Shown: positions 36,004-46,495, counted from the first letter of the stretch. The stretch: 64,000 nucleotides of DNA from Burkholderia sp. L27(2015) (GCF_009765705.1 NZ_LMUX01000016.1:556837-620836), one strand, 5' to 3'. Numbers and translations are program-made. The notes: generated by a model not told the origin, from the sequence alone.

Positions 36004-36939
36004 ATGCGCGAAATCAATCAGCAACGGCTGCGTTATTTTCATGAAGTCTTCGTTCACGGCTCGATACGCGGTGCCGCGGACAGCATCAATACGTCGCCTT
36101 CGGTGATCACCCGACAAATCAAACTGCTGGAGGATGAACTCGGTGCGACGCTGTTCGAACGCGAAGCACGCGGCGTCAAGCCCACCGAAGCGGCTGCTCA
36201 CCTCTTGGAGTTTTGGCGGGGATATCGCTCACACCAGGAGCAACTCGAAGACCATCTTGCTGCACTGCGCGGATTGCAGGAAGGCCATATCCAATTGGCA
36301 ATCAGCGAGGGCTATGTCGACGCGCTGGTCGACGAAGTGCTGGCTCGCTTCTGCGCGCAGTATCCGAAGCTGACGATCGGGATGGATGCGCTTCCCGTTG
36401 ACGACGTGCTGACGGAAGTGGCCGAAGGCCGTGCGCACATCGGGCTCGCCTATAATCCGCCGCCCCATCCGCGTATCGAGTATCGCGCCACTTCCTCACA
36501 GCCCGTGGTACTCCTGGTGAGCGCGTCGCATCCCCTGGCCAAGATCGGAAGGGCGGTGTCCATTGCCGAGATGGTGGCGTATCCACTAGCGTTGATGCCG
36601 TCGACGTTTGGAATCGGCCAGGCCGTACAAATGGTCGCGCTTGCGGAGAACATCGAGATCCGCCCTGCGTTGACGTCGAACTCGCTGATCGCGCTGAAGC
36701 GGCTCGTCGAGTCCGGAAAGTTCGTTACGCTGATCGGCGAATTCGCGGCCTATCGTGAGCTAGCCTCCGGCAATCTGGCTGTCGTGCCGATCGACCACGC
36801 GTTGTTCAAAGGGACGAAGGCCCGCCTTCTCGTGAAATCCGGCAGGCCTTTGGTGGTTGCGGCGCAAGAACTCCTGACGTGGATACTCACGGACATGGAA
36901 ATGTTCAGGCAGGACAAGGCGTCTCGCCTTGCGTCCTGA
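36004..36939 (+). CDS. LysR-family transcriptional regulator
   Basis: This 311-residue LysR regulator has its helix-turn-helix in the first 65 residues ([31 protein letters not shown]) and a two-lobed effector domain after about residue 95. It diverges from the DsbA-like isomerase gene over 272 bases, the classic place for a LysR target, so it probably controls that gene. Effector unknown. The frame begins at this ATG; no longer start is possible. Confidence 0.93.
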   Translation: MREINQQRLRYFHEVFVHGSIRGAADSINTSPSVITRQIKLLEDELGATLFEREARGVKPTEAAAHLLEFWRGYRSHQEQLEDHLAALRGLQEGHIQLAISEGYVDALVDEVLARFCAQYPKLTIGMDALPVDDVLTEVAEGRAHIGLAYNPPPHPRIEYRATSSQPVVLLVSASHPLAKIGRAVSIAEMVAYPLALMPSTFGIGQAVQMVALAENIEIRPALTSNSLIALKRLVESGKFVTLIGEFAAYRELASGNLAVVPIDHALFKGTKARLLVKSGRPLVVAAQELLTWILTDMEMFRQDKASRLAS

Positions 36940-36983
36940 CACGAACCCACGCGCGCCCATTACATCGGTGCCGGTGGCTACCG

Positions 36984-38792
36984 TTATCCAAACGTGAATG
37001 CGTAAGCCGTCGCGCCGGGATCGAGAAATTCGATGGTGAAGGTCCGGTCTCGTACCGGCCCGGTTTGTCGCACCAATTGATACAGACGTACCCCGTCGAT
37101 CGTGCCGCTGCCGTCGGCCGCTACATCCGTGCCGTGCGATGACCCAGGCGCGGCCCCGTCGATGCTCACACGGAACCGAATCGGTTTGCCATCGGGAGCG
37201 GGCCCCAGCACCAGATGCAGATCACGCGCATGGAATCGGTAGACGATCTTCCCGGAAGCGCCGGCAAGTTGCGCCTGTTCAGCGCCGATCTTCCATGGCC
37301 CGTCGAGGCTCCAGTTATTGAGCGAGCTGCTGGCGGGAGCGGTATAGGTTCGGGTTTCATCGGGCAAAACCTTCTCGGGAGACGCGAAACCTTCCGATTT
37401 TGCATATCCGACATAGGTTTCATCGGAAAGCATGTCGGCTTGGTCTGGCGCCACCTGCGTACCGGTCGCCTTGGCATTGATCGTGGTCGAGGGAACATTG
37501 GGATGGCCGGCTTCCCTCAGTAGCTGCTGGATGACCTGTTCCGATTTGGCGTACTCGCCCTCGCCAAACTGATGATAGCGGATGCGACCCTGTGCATCGA
37601 CCACGTAGAAAGCCGGCCAATACTGGTTGCCGAACGCGCGCCAGATTGCGTAGTCGTTGTCGATGGCGACAGGGTAGTCCACATTCAAGTCGTGCGTAGC
37701 CCGCTTCACATTGGCGACGTTGCGCTCAAAGGCAAACTCCGGCGCGTGCACGCCAACCACGACCAACCCTTGGTCCTGGTATTTCTTGGCCCACGCTTTT
37801 ACATACGGCAGGGTCCGAAGACAATTGATGCACGAGTACGTCCAAAAATTAACGATGACCACCTTGCCGTGCAGGCTGTCGGCGCTCAAGGGCGGAGAAT
37901 TCAGCCATTCGACCGCTCCCGCCAGCGACGGTATTTTTCCCTCTACCGGCAGTGGTGCTTGCGTCGATGTGCTTATCGGGTCGCTCGCTTTCGCAACAAG
38001 TTCGTCAGCGGGCGCGTTGGCCCGTGAGTTGGCAGCCGGGTTGGCAATATTACCTGCCGATGTCGCGCGAGGCGACAGCCGGTCAACCAGTTTCTCTTCG
38101 AGACCGGCCGTGGAGATCGTCGACACCTGAGCCAGCGCAGTGGTATCGAACCCCGTCGCAATCGCGGCAACACCGAATAGGATCGCCGCGCCAATGCCGC
38201 GGCGGATGCGCTCGCCCGCTCCAAGTGAGCGCTTCATTGCGGCGAACACGCGCCCACCGATCAGCAAGGCAACCGCGAGGGAGGTCGCAGCACCCGCCGC
38301 GTAACTGAGCAGCAGCAGCGCGGTGCCCGCGCTCGCCCCGTGCAATGCCGCGCCTGTCAGAACCAGGCCCAGGATCGGACCTGCGCACGGCGCCCAGAGC
38401 AAACCGGTTGCAACGCCCAGGATGAGCGAAGACACGATGCGTGGCTGCGCGCCATCGTGCTGGGCGAAGTCCACAAGACGGCTGCCCGCGCCCACAAGGG
38501 GACGCATGAGACGCTCGGCAAACGCCGGAAAAAGCAGCGCGAAACCGAACACGCCGAACAGCACCAGCGCAACCCAGCGGCCGTATTGATTAGCCTGCGT
38601 GACCCAGGCGCCGCCTACCGTCGCGACGCTGGCGACCGCCGCAAAAGTGAGCGCCATGCCGATCAAAAGCGGCAGGCTGCTACGCACGAACGGTAGCCCT
38701 GCTCGCGAAAACACCAGTGGCAGCACGGGCAAGATGCAGGGGCTCAGGATGGTCAGGACACCACCCAGATAGGCGAGGATGATAAATAACAT
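36984..38792 (-). CDS. DipZ-like thiol-disulfide transport protein (CcdA/DsbD membrane domain plus thioredoxin-like domain)
   Basis: This 602-residue fusion starts with a CcdA-type membrane region (ILSPCILPVLPLV near residue 15, about six helices to residue 230). A low-complexity linker follows. A TlpA-like thioredoxin domain has active-site CINC near residues 319-322 and HAPEFAFERN typical of DipZ. The C-terminal beta-rich domain is also seen in mycobacterial DipZ. It carries reducing power from the cytoplasm to the periplasm. AGGA precedes ATG 38792; the frame extends a further 11 codons upstream. Confidence 0.92.
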   Translation of the reverse strand: MLFIILAYLGGVLTILSPCILPVLPLVFSRAGLPFVRSSLPLLIGMALTFAAVASVATVGGAWVTQANQYGRWVALVLFGVFGFALLFPAFAERLMRPLVGAGSRLVDFAQHDGAQPRIVSSLILGVATGLLWAPCAGPILGLVLTGAALHGASAGTALLLLSYAAGAATSLAVALLIGGRVFAAMKRSLGAGERIRRGIGAAILFGVAAIATGFDTTALAQVSTISTAGLEEKLVDRLSPRATSAGNIANPAANSRANAPADELVAKASDPISTSTQAPLPVEGKIPSLAGAVEWLNSPPLSADSLHGKVVIVNFWTYSCINCLRTLPYVKAWAKKYQDQGLVVVGVHAPEFAFERNVANVKRATHDLNVDYPVAIDNDYAIWRAFGNQYWPAFYVVDAQGRIRYHQFGEGEYAKSEQVIQQLLREAGHPNVPSTTINAKATGTQVAPDQADMLSDETYVGYAKSEGFASPEKVLPDETRTYTAPASSSLNNWSLDGPWKIGAEQAQLAGASGKIVYRFHARDLHLVLGPAPDGKPIRFRVSIDGAAPGSSHGTDVAADGSGTIDGVRLYQLVRQTGPVRDRTFTIEFLDPGATAYAFTFG

Positions 38793-39032
38793 ACGATGTT
38801 TTCCTTTCAAATCCGGCGATTTCAACGCCAGCCGAGTACTTTGAACACGCTATGCGCAGCACGCTCAACTGCGACCGTCTGGCGTCTACTAGGCGGGATG
38901 CAAACCACAAGGACAATCCGCCGTTGATGCATTAGAGCGCGCGGACGTATCTGGCTTGTGTCGGAAAAACACGGTGAACGCAATGTAGTGTATCAACGCG
39001 GCCTGCAGATACATTGCGACACAAATTGGCCG

Positions 39033-40454
39033 TTAGCGAGCCACCGAATTGGGAAACCGCAAGCTGAAGCAAATCAGGCCATGGGCAGTACAGGACACTT
39101 CCGCATTGCCGTTGTGCAGCGCCATGATCGCTTTTACGATGGCGAGCCCGAGCCCATTGGATTCGGTAAATACGCTGCGTGCCGCATCACCGCGATAGAA
39201 GCGATCGAACAATCGGTTCAATTGCGTGGGGGCGACCGGCGCACCGGTATTTTCAACGACGACCGTGGTGTGCTGCCCGTCTTGATGACCGCTCAACCGT
39301 ATCGTTGTACCGGCATCGGCGTAGCGCACGGCATTGACTACCAGATTACTGATCGCGCGGCGCCACAGCATGGCGTTGGCGTGCACGCTGCCCGTCGCAT
39401 CGATGTCGAACTGCAACTCGCGCTCCTGAGCCAAGCCTTCGAAGTATTCGGCAATCGTCGTCAATTCGCCAGCCAGATCGAGCGCCGCCGTTTCGATAGC
39501 AAAACCTTCATGATCGGCTTGAGCCAGGAACAGGATATTTTCGATGATGCGCCCGACGCGCTCCAGTTCTTCGAGGTTTGATTCAAGCACGGCTTGGTAT
39601 TCGCCCACGCTGCGATCTTGCGCCAGCGTAACCTGGGTCTGCCCGACCAGCACGCCGACGGGGGTGCGGATCTCATGGGCGAGGTCGGCCGAAAACTGCG
39701 ACAGCCGCTCATAGCCATCGGCCAATCGATCGAGCATCGCGTTGAAGGCGTGGGTCAGCCGGCGCAACTCGATCGGCACGTCGCCTTCGGGCAGGCGGGT
39801 GGAGAGGTTCTTCGGCGTAATTTCACTGGCCCGGTCGGCCATCGTATGCAAGGGCCGTAGGCCGCGAGTAAGCACGAGATACGCGAGCAACGCCGTCATG
39901 AGCACGGCGATCGCGCCGGTGAGAAAGATGCGCCGATAGTAATCGTCAAGCAAAGCCACTTCCTGCGTCATCACATGCCCGGCGATGATGTCGACGACAT
40001 CGCCTCGATCGCCGGCTTGCGCCTGGACCATGGCCCAACGCACCTTGACGCCGTTCGGGCCGGGGCCGTAGTAGAGCGCGTCGCGCGTGACCTGTTTGCC
40101 GATCGGAACCGCTTGCAAGTCTGGTACCGTCAGATTGTCCGGATTGATGCGGATGAAGGGCGCTTGGCCTGGACGGCGAAACATGAATACATCGCGCTCG
40201 TTGCCCAGCATCGATTCGAACACAGCCGGCCGGGCCTCCAACTGCTCGGTGTTATACATCTCGTGCAGCAGCGTGCGGAAATGCTCGACGCGTCCGATCA
40301 AGGCGTAGTCGGTGCTGGTCTCCAACGCGCTGCGCGCCGACATATAGAGAAACATCCCCAGGCCAAACACGATCGCCGCGGCGATGAACGAAAACAGCAG
40401 CGTGATGCGCGCGGTGAGCGAGCGTGATTGCCAACGGATTCGCGAGCGGATCAA
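39033..40454 (-). CDS. Heavy-metal sensor histidine kinase (CusS/CzcS type)
   Basis: This 473-residue inner-membrane sensor has helix 1 near residues 15-37, a periplasmic sensor to about 180, and helix 2 near 185-205. A HAMP domain follows, then the H-box [11 protein letters not shown] with the phospho-His near residue 260. N- and G-boxes ([20 protein letters not shown]) follow. Start choice: TTG at 40454, because GGAGAG lies 5 bases upstream and the TTGA overlaps the response-regulator stop, the usual coupled layout. The open frame reaches 40946 but would overlap the regulator entirely. Likely senses copper or another metal. Confidence 0.92.
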   Translation of the reverse strand: MIRSRIRWQSRSLTARITLLFSFIAAAIVFGLGMFLYMSARSALETSTDYALIGRVEHFRTLLHEMYNTEQLEARPAVFESMLGNERDVFMFRRPGQAPFIRINPDNLTVPDLQAVPIGKQVTRDALYYGPGPNGVKVRWAMVQAQAGDRGDVVDIIAGHVMTQEVALLDDYYRRIFLTGAIAVLMTALLAYLVLTRGLRPLHTMADRASEITPKNLSTRLPEGDVPIELRRLTHAFNAMLDRLADGYERLSQFSADLAHEIRTPVGVLVGQTQVTLAQDRSVGEYQAVLESNLEELERVGRIIENILFLAQADHEGFAIETAALDLAGELTTIAEYFEGLAQERELQFDIDATGSVHANAMLWRRAISNLVVNAVRYADAGTTIRLSGHQDGQHTTVVVENTGAPVAPTQLNRLFDRFYRGDAARSVFTESNGLGLAIVKAIMALHNGNAEVSCTAHGLICFSLRFPNSVAR

Positions 40455-41122
40455 GGTTGCTCTCCGAATTGATAGCCGATGCTGCGCACCGTGTGGATCA
40501 GCTTTTTTTCGAACGGTAAATCGACCTTGGCGCGCAAACGCTTGATCGCGACGTCGACTACGTTGGTGTCGCTGTCGAAATTCATATCCCATACCTGCGA
40601 TGCGATTTGGGTACGCGACAGCGCTTCGCCCTGGCGTTTCACCAGCAGGTGCAGCAACTGGAATTCCTTGTTGGTGAGGTTGATGGTGATGCCGAGTCGT
40701 GTCACTTTTCGACGCAGGACGTCGAGGTGCAGATCGGCGATTTGGAAAAACTCCTCCTCGCGCACGACGCCGCGGCGCAGCAGTGTACGTATCCTGAGCA
40801 GCAGTTCGGTAAACGAAAATGGTTTCACCAGGTAGTCGTCCGCGCCGAGTTCCAGGCCGCGGATACGATCGTTCAAATGATCGCGCGCAGTGAGAAAAAT
40901 CACCGGCAAGTCGCGCTTGGCGCGCAAGGCCGTCATGATCTGCCAACCATCGAGGCCCGGCAACATCACGTCCAGTACCACCAGGTCGTAGGGCTGCTCG
41001 AGCGCCATATGCAGGCCGTCGGTACCGGTGCGCGCGAGATCCACGGCGTAACCCGATTCGCGTAGGCCCTTCTTCAGGTAATCGCCGGTTTTCAGATCGT
41101 CTTCGATCACGAGGATGCTCAT
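40451..41122 (-). CDS. OmpR-type heavy-metal response regulator (CopR/CzcR/IrlR type)
   Basis: This 223-residue regulator has a receiver domain (phospho-acceptor Asp 51 in VVLDVMLPG) and a winged-helix DNA-binding domain ([22 protein letters not shown], ending [10 protein letters not shown]). It overlaps the kinase gene by four bases, so they are translated together. A cop-box-like palindrome TGACAAAGTTGTCAT lies 65 bases upstream at 41187-41201, suggesting self-control and possibly control of the divergent hydrolase gene. Metal specificity is inferred from family only. Confidence 0.95.
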   Translation of the reverse strand: MSILVIEDDLKTGDYLKKGLRESGYAVDLARTGTDGLHMALEQPYDLVVLDVMLPGLDGWQIMTALRAKRDLPVIFLTARDHLNDRIRGLELGADDYLVKPFSFTELLLRIRTLLRRGVVREEEFFQIADLHLDVLRRKVTRLGITINLTNKEFQLLHLLVKRQGEALSRTQIASQVWDMNFDSDTNVVDVAIKRLRAKVDLPFEKKLIHTVRSIGYQFGEQP

Positions 41123-41186
41123 TGCGGGTCTCTGCCGAAAAGGTTGAGCTTCATTCTAGCCAGAATCGCATGAGGGCAGCGGATTC

Positions 41187-41201
41187 TGACAAAGTTGTCA
41201 T
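41187..41201. promoter_or_regulatory. Cop-box-like operator
   Basis: TGACAAAGTTGTCAT is a near-perfect palindrome (TGACAA-AG-TTGTCA) resembling the boxes bound by CopR/CusR-type regulators. It lies between the divergent regulator and hydrolase genes. Confidence 0.55.
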
Positions 41202-41326
41202 GAACGGGTCATGCCGAGATCACAGCCGGGAGATCAATATTCGTACGTCGTCGCAGGTGTTAGCGATGAACCGTAAATCACTTGATAACTCGCGGTTGAC
41301 CTTCGGCCGCTCCACAGGGAACCACC

Positions 41327-42103
41327 ATGAAAACCCATATCCTTCGCCTCGCGGCAGCAGTCGGCGCCACACTCTTGATGGGCGCAGCGCTTCCGGCGAC
41401 TGCGGCATCGTCACCCGTAAAAAACATCGTTCTGGTCCACGGCGCTTTTGTCGGCGGGTCAGGCTGGCGGCCTGTGTATGACATTTTGACCAAGGATGGA
41501 TACAAGGTAACGCTGGTGCAGGAGCCGCTCACCTCGTTCGCCGAAGACGTGACCGCGACCAAACGTATTCTCGATCGCCAGGATGGCCCGGCGATTTTGG
41601 TCGGACATAGCTACGGCGGCGCGATTATCACGGAAGCCGGCAACGACAGCCATGTGGCCGGACTGGTCTATATCGCAGCTCACGCGCTGGATGCAGGCGA
41701 AACGGAAGTTGGTAACGGCAAGAAGTTTCCGAATGCGACGCCGGCACAAGACCTCGTAAAGACGCCGGACGGCTTCCTTTTCCTCGACCCGGCGCGCTAT
41801 CCGGCTGATTTTGCCGCCGACCTGCCGCTCAAACAGGCGCAATTCGAAGCGCAAGCACAGATGCCGACTTCGGCCCAGGTGTTCAGCGCTCAGATCACCG
41901 ATCCGGCATGGAAGGTGAAGCCGAGCTGGTACATGGTCGCCAAAATGGATCACATCATCAGCCCGGACCTTGAACGCATGTACGCGGCACGTGCCCATAG
42001 TCATACGGTCGAAATCGCAGGAGCGAGCCATTCGGTGTATGAGACGCATCCCAAAGAGGTTGCTGCGCTGATCGAGCAAGCGGCACAACACGCGCAGGAC
42101 TGA
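41327..42103 (+). CDS. Exported alpha/beta hydrolase
   Basis: This 258-residue protein has a signal peptide (about 1-27, ending PATAAS). The fold's landmarks are the oxyanion segment VLVHGAFVGGSGWRP, the nucleophile elbow GHSYGG (Ser near residue 94) and a C-terminal catalytic His in GASHSVYETHP. It probably acts in the periplasm on an ester or similar bond. Substrate unknown. It diverges from the metal two-component pair across a cop-box-like site, so metal-dependent expression is possible. Confidence 0.92.
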   Translation: MKTHILRLAAAVGATLLMGAALPATAASSPVKNIVLVHGAFVGGSGWRPVYDILTKDGYKVTLVQEPLTSFAEDVTATKRILDRQDGPAILVGHSYGGAIITEAGNDSHVAGLVYIAAHALDAGETEVGNGKKFPNATPAQDLVKTPDGFLFLDPARYPADFAADLPLKQAQFEAQAQMPTSAQVFSAQITDPAWKVKPSWYMVAKMDHIISPDLERMYAARAHSHTVEIAGASHSVYETHPKEVAALIEQAAQHAQD

Positions 42104-42111
42104 GCGCAGCC

Positions 42112-43185
42112 TTACAGGCCGGCGTTTTCGACGACGCGGCCTTCTGCGCGCCAGCGGAGCATGCCGCCGGCGAGGTTCGCAACGGCATCGAACCCTGACT
42201 GGCGGAGTATGACCGTGGCTTGTGCAGAACGTCCGCCGGCCCGACAGACGGTTACGATCGGGCGTTCCGGTGCGAGTTCGCGGGCGCGCTTCGCCAGCTC
42301 ACCGAGTGAAATGAGCCTGGCCTCGGGAATGCGGCCCAGCGGTCCATCGAACTCGTCAGGCTCGCGCACGTCGACAATCTGGACCGAACGGAGATTGTCC
42401 TCGAGCCACTGAGGATTGGTTTCCCAGATGCCCGCAAAGGTGTACGTCAGCGGCGCCCAATCGGGTTGGGCCATCTGCGCGACGTCGCTGGGCGGCACGC
42501 CGCATTTGAGGTTCGCCGGCACTGCCACGTCGATCTGCTTCGGGTGCGGCAGGAGCAGGTTCGCCATATATCCGGCGAAATCGTCTTCGCACAGTTGGCC
42601 GCCCAGGCGCGGATTGAAGTCCCGCTCCTCGCCGACACTCGTCACCGTCAAACCACGGTAATCGTGGGCCGGGTAAAGCAGGCATGTCAGAGGCAAAGAG
42701 AAAATCTGCTGGTGGACCGAACGGAACATCGCGCGCGGGTCACCATGCTGGAAATCCGTGCGGCCCGTGCCCCTGATCAACAGGCAATCGCCGGTGAACG
42801 CCATGGTCTCGTCGTCGAGCACAAGGCTGATGCATCCATTGGTATGACCCGGTGTCGCGCGCACTACCAGGTAGCGCGTGCCGAACTCGCACCGGTCGCC
42901 GTCGTTCAGATAGCGGTGGGCGCCTTCGGCGCCGCTCGCGGCTGATATCGCAATCTGGCTACCCATGCGGTGCGCCAGCATCCACGCGCCGGTCACGTGA
43001 TCGGCATGGACGTGGGTGTCGATGGTATAGAGCAGGCGTAATCCGAGCTCTTCTATCAGTGCCGTATCCCGGCGTACCTGTTCAAATACCGGATCGACCA
43101 GCACAGCCGCGCCCGTTGCGCTATCCGCAAGAAGATACGTATAGGTGGACGATTGCTGGTCAATGAGCTGCCGGAAGATCAACAC
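42112..43185 (-). CDS. MBL-fold persulfide dioxygenase-like protein fused to rhodanese
   Basis: This 357-residue fusion has a metallo-beta-lactamase domain with THVHADH (about residues 57-63), of the ETHE1/Blh persulfide-dioxygenase branch. The C-terminal rhodanese domain has catalytic Cys near residue 314 in VTVCRAGGRS. Together they oxidise glutathione persulfide and move sulfane sulfur. A GTG start at 43185 is chosen because GGAGG ends 6 bases upstream; the frame opens earlier at 43245. It lies just downstream of the peroxiredoxin gene on the same strand, consistent with sulfide or peroxide stress defence. Confidence 0.93.
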   Translation of the reverse strand: MLIFRQLIDQQSSTYTYLLADSATGAAVLVDPVFEQVRRDTALIEELGLRLLYTIDTHVHADHVTGAWMLAHRMGSQIAISAASGAEGAHRYLNDGDRCEFGTRYLVVRATPGHTNGCISLVLDDETMAFTGDCLLIRGTGRTDFQHGDPRAMFRSVHQQIFSLPLTCLLYPAHDYRGLTVTSVGEERDFNPRLGGQLCEDDFAGYMANLLLPHPKQIDVAVPANLKCGVPPSDVAQMAQPDWAPLTYTFAGIWETNPQWLEDNLRSVQIVDVREPDEFDGPLGRIPEARLISLGELAKRARELAPERPIVTVCRAGGRSAQATVILRQSGFDAVANLAGGMLRWRAEGRVVENAGL

Positions 43186-43225
43186 GGTTTTCCTCCGGCG
43201 CTGGCCGTTGCACTCAACAAGCGCA

Positions 43226-43879
43226 TCACCTCGGTTGTGCCACATAACGCAGGTAGGGTTTCACGGTTTTGAAACCCTGCGGATATTTCTGCATCGCGTC
43301 ATCGTTGGAAACGGAGGTCGGAATGATAACGTCTTCGCCCATTTTCCAGTTCACGGGCGTGGCCACCGTGAATTTCGCGTTGAGCTGCAGCGCATCGAGC
43401 AGACGCAACACCTCGTCAAAATTGCGGCCGGCGCTCATCGGATACATCAGCATGGCTTTGACCTTCTTGTCCGGCCCGATGAGAAACACCGAGCGCACCG
43501 TCGCGTTGTCCGCTGCAGTGCGCGTACCACCGTTTGCGTTCGGGTGAATCATGTCATACAGCTTGGCGACAGCCAGGTTCGCGTCGCCGATCAGCGGATA
43601 GTTGATCGCGTGCCCTTGCGTCTCTTCGATATCCTTCATCCACTTCTGGTGGTCGCTGACGGGGTCGACGCTAAGGCCGATAATTTTGGTGTTGCGCTTG
43701 TCGAATTCCGGCATGAGCCCGGCGAGGTACCCGAGTTCGGTCGTGCAAACGGGTGTGAAATCCTTCGGATGTGAAAACAGGATCGCCCAGTGGTCGCCAA
43801 TCCATTCGTGAAAACGGACCGTGCCTTCGGTGGTCTCGGCAGTGAAATCCGGCGCTTCTTCTCCGATTCGAATCGACAT
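43226..43879 (-). CDS. 1-Cys peroxiredoxin (Prx6 type)
   Basis: This 217-residue peroxidase carries the catalytic PVCTTE motif with Cys 45, the sole peroxidatic Cys expected for the Prx6 group. It also has the long C-terminal dimerisation arm of that group (HPNANGGTRTAADNATVRS, WKMGEDVIIPTS). Three ATG codons stand in a row after GGAGG; the third (43879) has normal spacing. It reduces peroxides using an external thiol or glutathione. It precedes the MBL-rhodanese gene by 40 bases, probably as one transcript. Confidence 0.95.
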   Translation of the reverse strand: MSIRIGEEAPDFTAETTEGTVRFHEWIGDHWAILFSHPKDFTPVCTTELGYLAGLMPEFDKRNTKIIGLSVDPVSDHQKWMKDIEETQGHAINYPLIGDANLAVAKLYDMIHPNANGGTRTAADNATVRSVFLIGPDKKVKAMLMYPMSAGRNFDEVLRLLDALQLNAKFTVATPVNWKMGEDVIIPTSVSNDDAMQKYPQGFKTVKPYLRYVAQPR

Positions 43880-44292
43880 CATCATCCTCCATGGGGCGGG
43901 TGCGCCAGGGTAGTGGCGCCGCTGTCACAGCGAAGGCCCCGGTTGCCTAGGTTGTATCAGGCGATGGGTTAGGCTAACGATCAAGCTCCGGCTCGTTGGA
44001 CCGTGTTGCGCGGGAAGCCCATCTGGGCGCTCAGCGGATTCGCAGGCGCTTCCCCAAGCCATGATGCGAGACAAACAGCGGCATGCGCTGCCAGTCGCTT
44101 TTATAGTGTAGGACAAAACGGGTGGTCGCTGCCGCTCTCAAGCAGGATAAATTTGCCATTCTGGTGACAGGTCGGCCGGCTCTGTGGACACATTCCGGCA
44201 ATCTCGATCGCGTAAAATACCCGCAACATTGCTCCGCCTGGAGCGGCATGCCGCTTGTGCCCCGTTTGCGCCTAACTCCCAAGGTGAATACG
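43880..44292. other. Peroxiredoxin-corA divergent intergenic region
   Basis: 413 bases between divergent genes. The corA reading frame stays open back to a GTG at 44122, so an N-terminal extension of 57 residues cannot be excluded, but its translation is unlike CorA. No clear promoter or riboswitch (including Mg-sensing leaders) was recognised. Confidence 0.4.
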
Positions 44293-45273
44293 ATGCTGGT
44301 CAATTGCTCTGCGTATCAAGACGGTCGGAAGTTGGCCGATATAGAAATCGACGACATCAGCGCGTATGTGTCGCGGCCCGAGTGCTTTGTCTGGGTCGCG
44401 TTGAAGGACCCGGACCCGGGTGAGCTCGCGCATCTGCAGCAGCAGTTCAACTTGCACCCACTCGCAATCGAAGATGCGCAGTGCGGCCATCAGCGACCGA
44501 AGATCGAGGAGTACGGCGAATCGCTCTTCGCCGTGCTGCATACGATCGAAATGGATAGCGCGGGCGAACTGCAGATCGGCGAAGTGGACGCCTTCGTTGG
44601 CCGAAACTACGTGTTATCCGTGCGCAGCCGCACAACAGAGGGCTTCCAGGCCGTGCGGGCGCGTTGCGAAGGTGAGCCGCATCTGTTGAAACAAGGTTCG
44701 GCATTCGTACTGTATGCGCTGATGGACAATGTCGTGGATCGGTATCTTCCTATTCTGGAAGCGCTGCGTGAGGAACTGGAAGCGGTCGAGGACCGCATCT
44801 TCGCCAAGACTAACCTGGCCGGTGCGCGCGCGATCATCGAAGACCTGTATTCGCTGAAACGCCGCCTCGTGATCATGCATCACCATGTCGCGCCGCTGCT
44901 CGAGCCGTTGAGCAAGCTGGCCGGCAGCGGACGCGTACCGTCCGTTTGCGAGGGTATGCAGGCGTATTTTCGCGATGTGTACGACCATCTAGTGCGCATG
45001 GTGAAAACGATTGAAGGGCAGCGCGAGATGGTCGTGACGGCGATTCAAGTCAATCTCGGCATGATCTCGCTGGCAGAAAGCGAAGTGACCAAGCGCCTCG
45101 GTTCATTCGCCGCGTTGTTCGCCGTGCCGACCATGATCGCGGGTATCTACGGCATGAATTTCCAAAGCATCCCCGAGTTGCACTGGCAATATGGGTATCC
45201 GGCGTGCTTGGGTGTGATGTTTACCGTGGATTTGTTCTTGTGGTGGCGGTTCAAGTTGGCGGGGTGGCTCTGA
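44293..45273 (+). CDS. corA: CorA-family magnesium/cobalt channel
   Basis: This 326-residue protein has a large cytoplasmic N-terminal domain and two C-terminal membrane helices. The selectivity motif YGMNF is near residues 285-289. It admits Mg2+ and related divalent ions. AAGGTG lies 6-11 bases before the ATG at 44293. The 3' end overlaps the convergent monooxygenase gene by 23 bases. The periplasmic loop after GMN (QSIPELHWQYG) resembles the CorA type rather than the ZntB type. Confidence 0.93.
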   Translation: MLVNCSAYQDGRKLADIEIDDISAYVSRPECFVWVALKDPDPGELAHLQQQFNLHPLAIEDAQCGHQRPKIEEYGESLFAVLHTIEMDSAGELQIGEVDAFVGRNYVLSVRSRTTEGFQAVRARCEGEPHLLKQGSAFVLYALMDNVVDRYLPILEALREELEAVEDRIFAKTNLAGARAIIEDLYSLKRRLVIMHHHVAPLLEPLSKLAGSGRVPSVCEGMQAYFRDVYDHLVRMVKTIEGQREMVVTAIQVNLGMISLAESEVTKRLGSFAALFAVPTMIAGIYGMNFQSIPELHWQYGYPACLGVMFTVDLFLWWRFKLAGWL

Positions 45274-46495
45274 TTGTGTCGGGCGAGCGGACATGCTCGG
45301 GCCGCACGCCCATGCCTATCATCCTCGCGGTCAAACCGCGCAGCCACGCCACGTGGTTGAGTAGCAATACGGGCCACGGTGCTTGCAACGGTCGATCGCT
45401 TTGGGCGATCGTGGGCATCAGCACGCGCTTGTGAACGGCCATCTGTGCCGCCTGCACCATGCGGGCCGGAAACAAGCGGCGTTGCCTGACCGAGTCGAGT
45501 TCGTCCAGGGTCGGCACACGCGTTTGCAGTATGGCGCACAGCAGGTTGGCGGTGGCGACCGCGTCCTGGATCGCGAGGTTGATGCCTACGCCACCCACCG
45601 GCGACATGGCATGCGCCGCATCGCCGATGCATAGCAAGCCGGCCCTGGACCAGCGATTCAAGCGATTGACCTCGACGCTCAACAGCTTGACGTGATCGAG
45701 GCTTTCGATCTCGCTTACCCGGTCGGCGAGAAAAGGCGCACCGGCGGCGACTTCGCGCTGAAAAGCCGCCACGCCTTTGGACTGCAAGGTCGCCATGCCG
45801 CCCTTGGGAATCACGAACGCGCATTGCCAATAGTCGCCGCGATCGAGCGTGACGATCATTTTGCCGCGGTCGAGATGACCGAGTACCTGCCCGGGATCGT
45901 TCGCATGCTTGGACAGCCGGAACCAGAGCACGTCGATCGGCGCACCGAGATTCTCGACTTCCAGACCGGCGCGTTCGCGCATGCGCGAGCCACGCCCGTC
46001 GCAGCCTATGGTCAGATCGGCATGAACCCGCAGCGGGCCATTCGGCGTCTGGACGAGCACGCCCGCGATGGTGTCCTGTTCCTCTATCAAGTCGGTGACT
46101 TCGGCTTGCATGATGATTTTCAAGTGAGGGTAGCGACGCCCCTTCTCGAGCAGGAAATTCAGGAAGTCCCATTGCGGCATGAACGCGAGAAACTTCGCGA
46201 CGGTGGGCAAGCGAGAAAAATCGCCAACCTTGATCGTCTGGCGGCCGATCTCGAGCGCGATCTCCGTGATTTTGGTGTGAGGGCAGGTCAAGAACTCATC
46301 GAGCAGCCCGAGCTCGTGCATGATTTCCAGTGTTGACGGATGCACGGTGTCGCCGCGGAAATCGCGCAGAAAATCGACGTGTTTCTCGAGCACGATCGTC
46401 TCGATTCCTGCGCGCCCCATCAGGTAGCCCAACATCATCCCGGCGGGGCCGCCGCCGACGATACAACAGCGGGTGCGGATGGTTTGAATGTCCAT
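45251..46495 (-). CDS. FAD-dependent aromatic-type monooxygenase
   Basis: This 414-residue flavoprotein of the p-hydroxybenzoate-hydroxylase fold has the GGGPAG dinucleotide motif at residues 14-19. FRGDTVHPSTLEIMHELGLL is in the substrate lid region. The GD motif CIGDAAHAMSPVGGVGINLAI is near residue 285. It probably uses NAD(P)H and oxygen to hydroxylate an aromatic or polyketide-like substrate. AGGAGATAGGT precedes the ATG. No pathway partners are adjacent, so the substrate is unknown. Confidence 0.9.
   Translation of the reverse strand: MDIQTIRTRCCIVGGGPAGMMLGYLMGRAGIETIVLEKHVDFLRDFRGDTVHPSTLEIMHELGLLDEFLTCPHTKITEIALEIGRQTIKVGDFSRLPTVAKFLAFMPQWDFLNFLLEKGRRYPHLKIIMQAEVTDLIEEQDTIAGVLVQTPNGPLRVHADLTIGCDGRGSRMRERAGLEVENLGAPIDVLWFRLSKHANDPGQVLGHLDRGKMIVTLDRGDYWQCAFVIPKGGMATLQSKGVAAFQREVAAGAPFLADRVSEIESLDHVKLLSVEVNRLNRWSRAGLLCIGDAAHAMSPVGGVGINLAIQDAVATANLLCAILQTRVPTLDELDSVRQRRLFPARMVQAAQMAVHKRVLMPTIAQSDRPLQAPWPVLLLNHVAWLRGLTARMIGMGVRPEHVRSPDTIRATPPT

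Noticed and set aside
40455-40946. Upstream extension of the sensor kinase frame
   Set aside because: It would overlap the response regulator almost completely and reads as low-complexity basic protein; the TTG at 40454 has a ribosome site and coupled overlap.
44122-44292. N-terminal extension of CorA
   Set aside because: The extra residues do not resemble CorA, and a better start with a ribosome site is at 44293.
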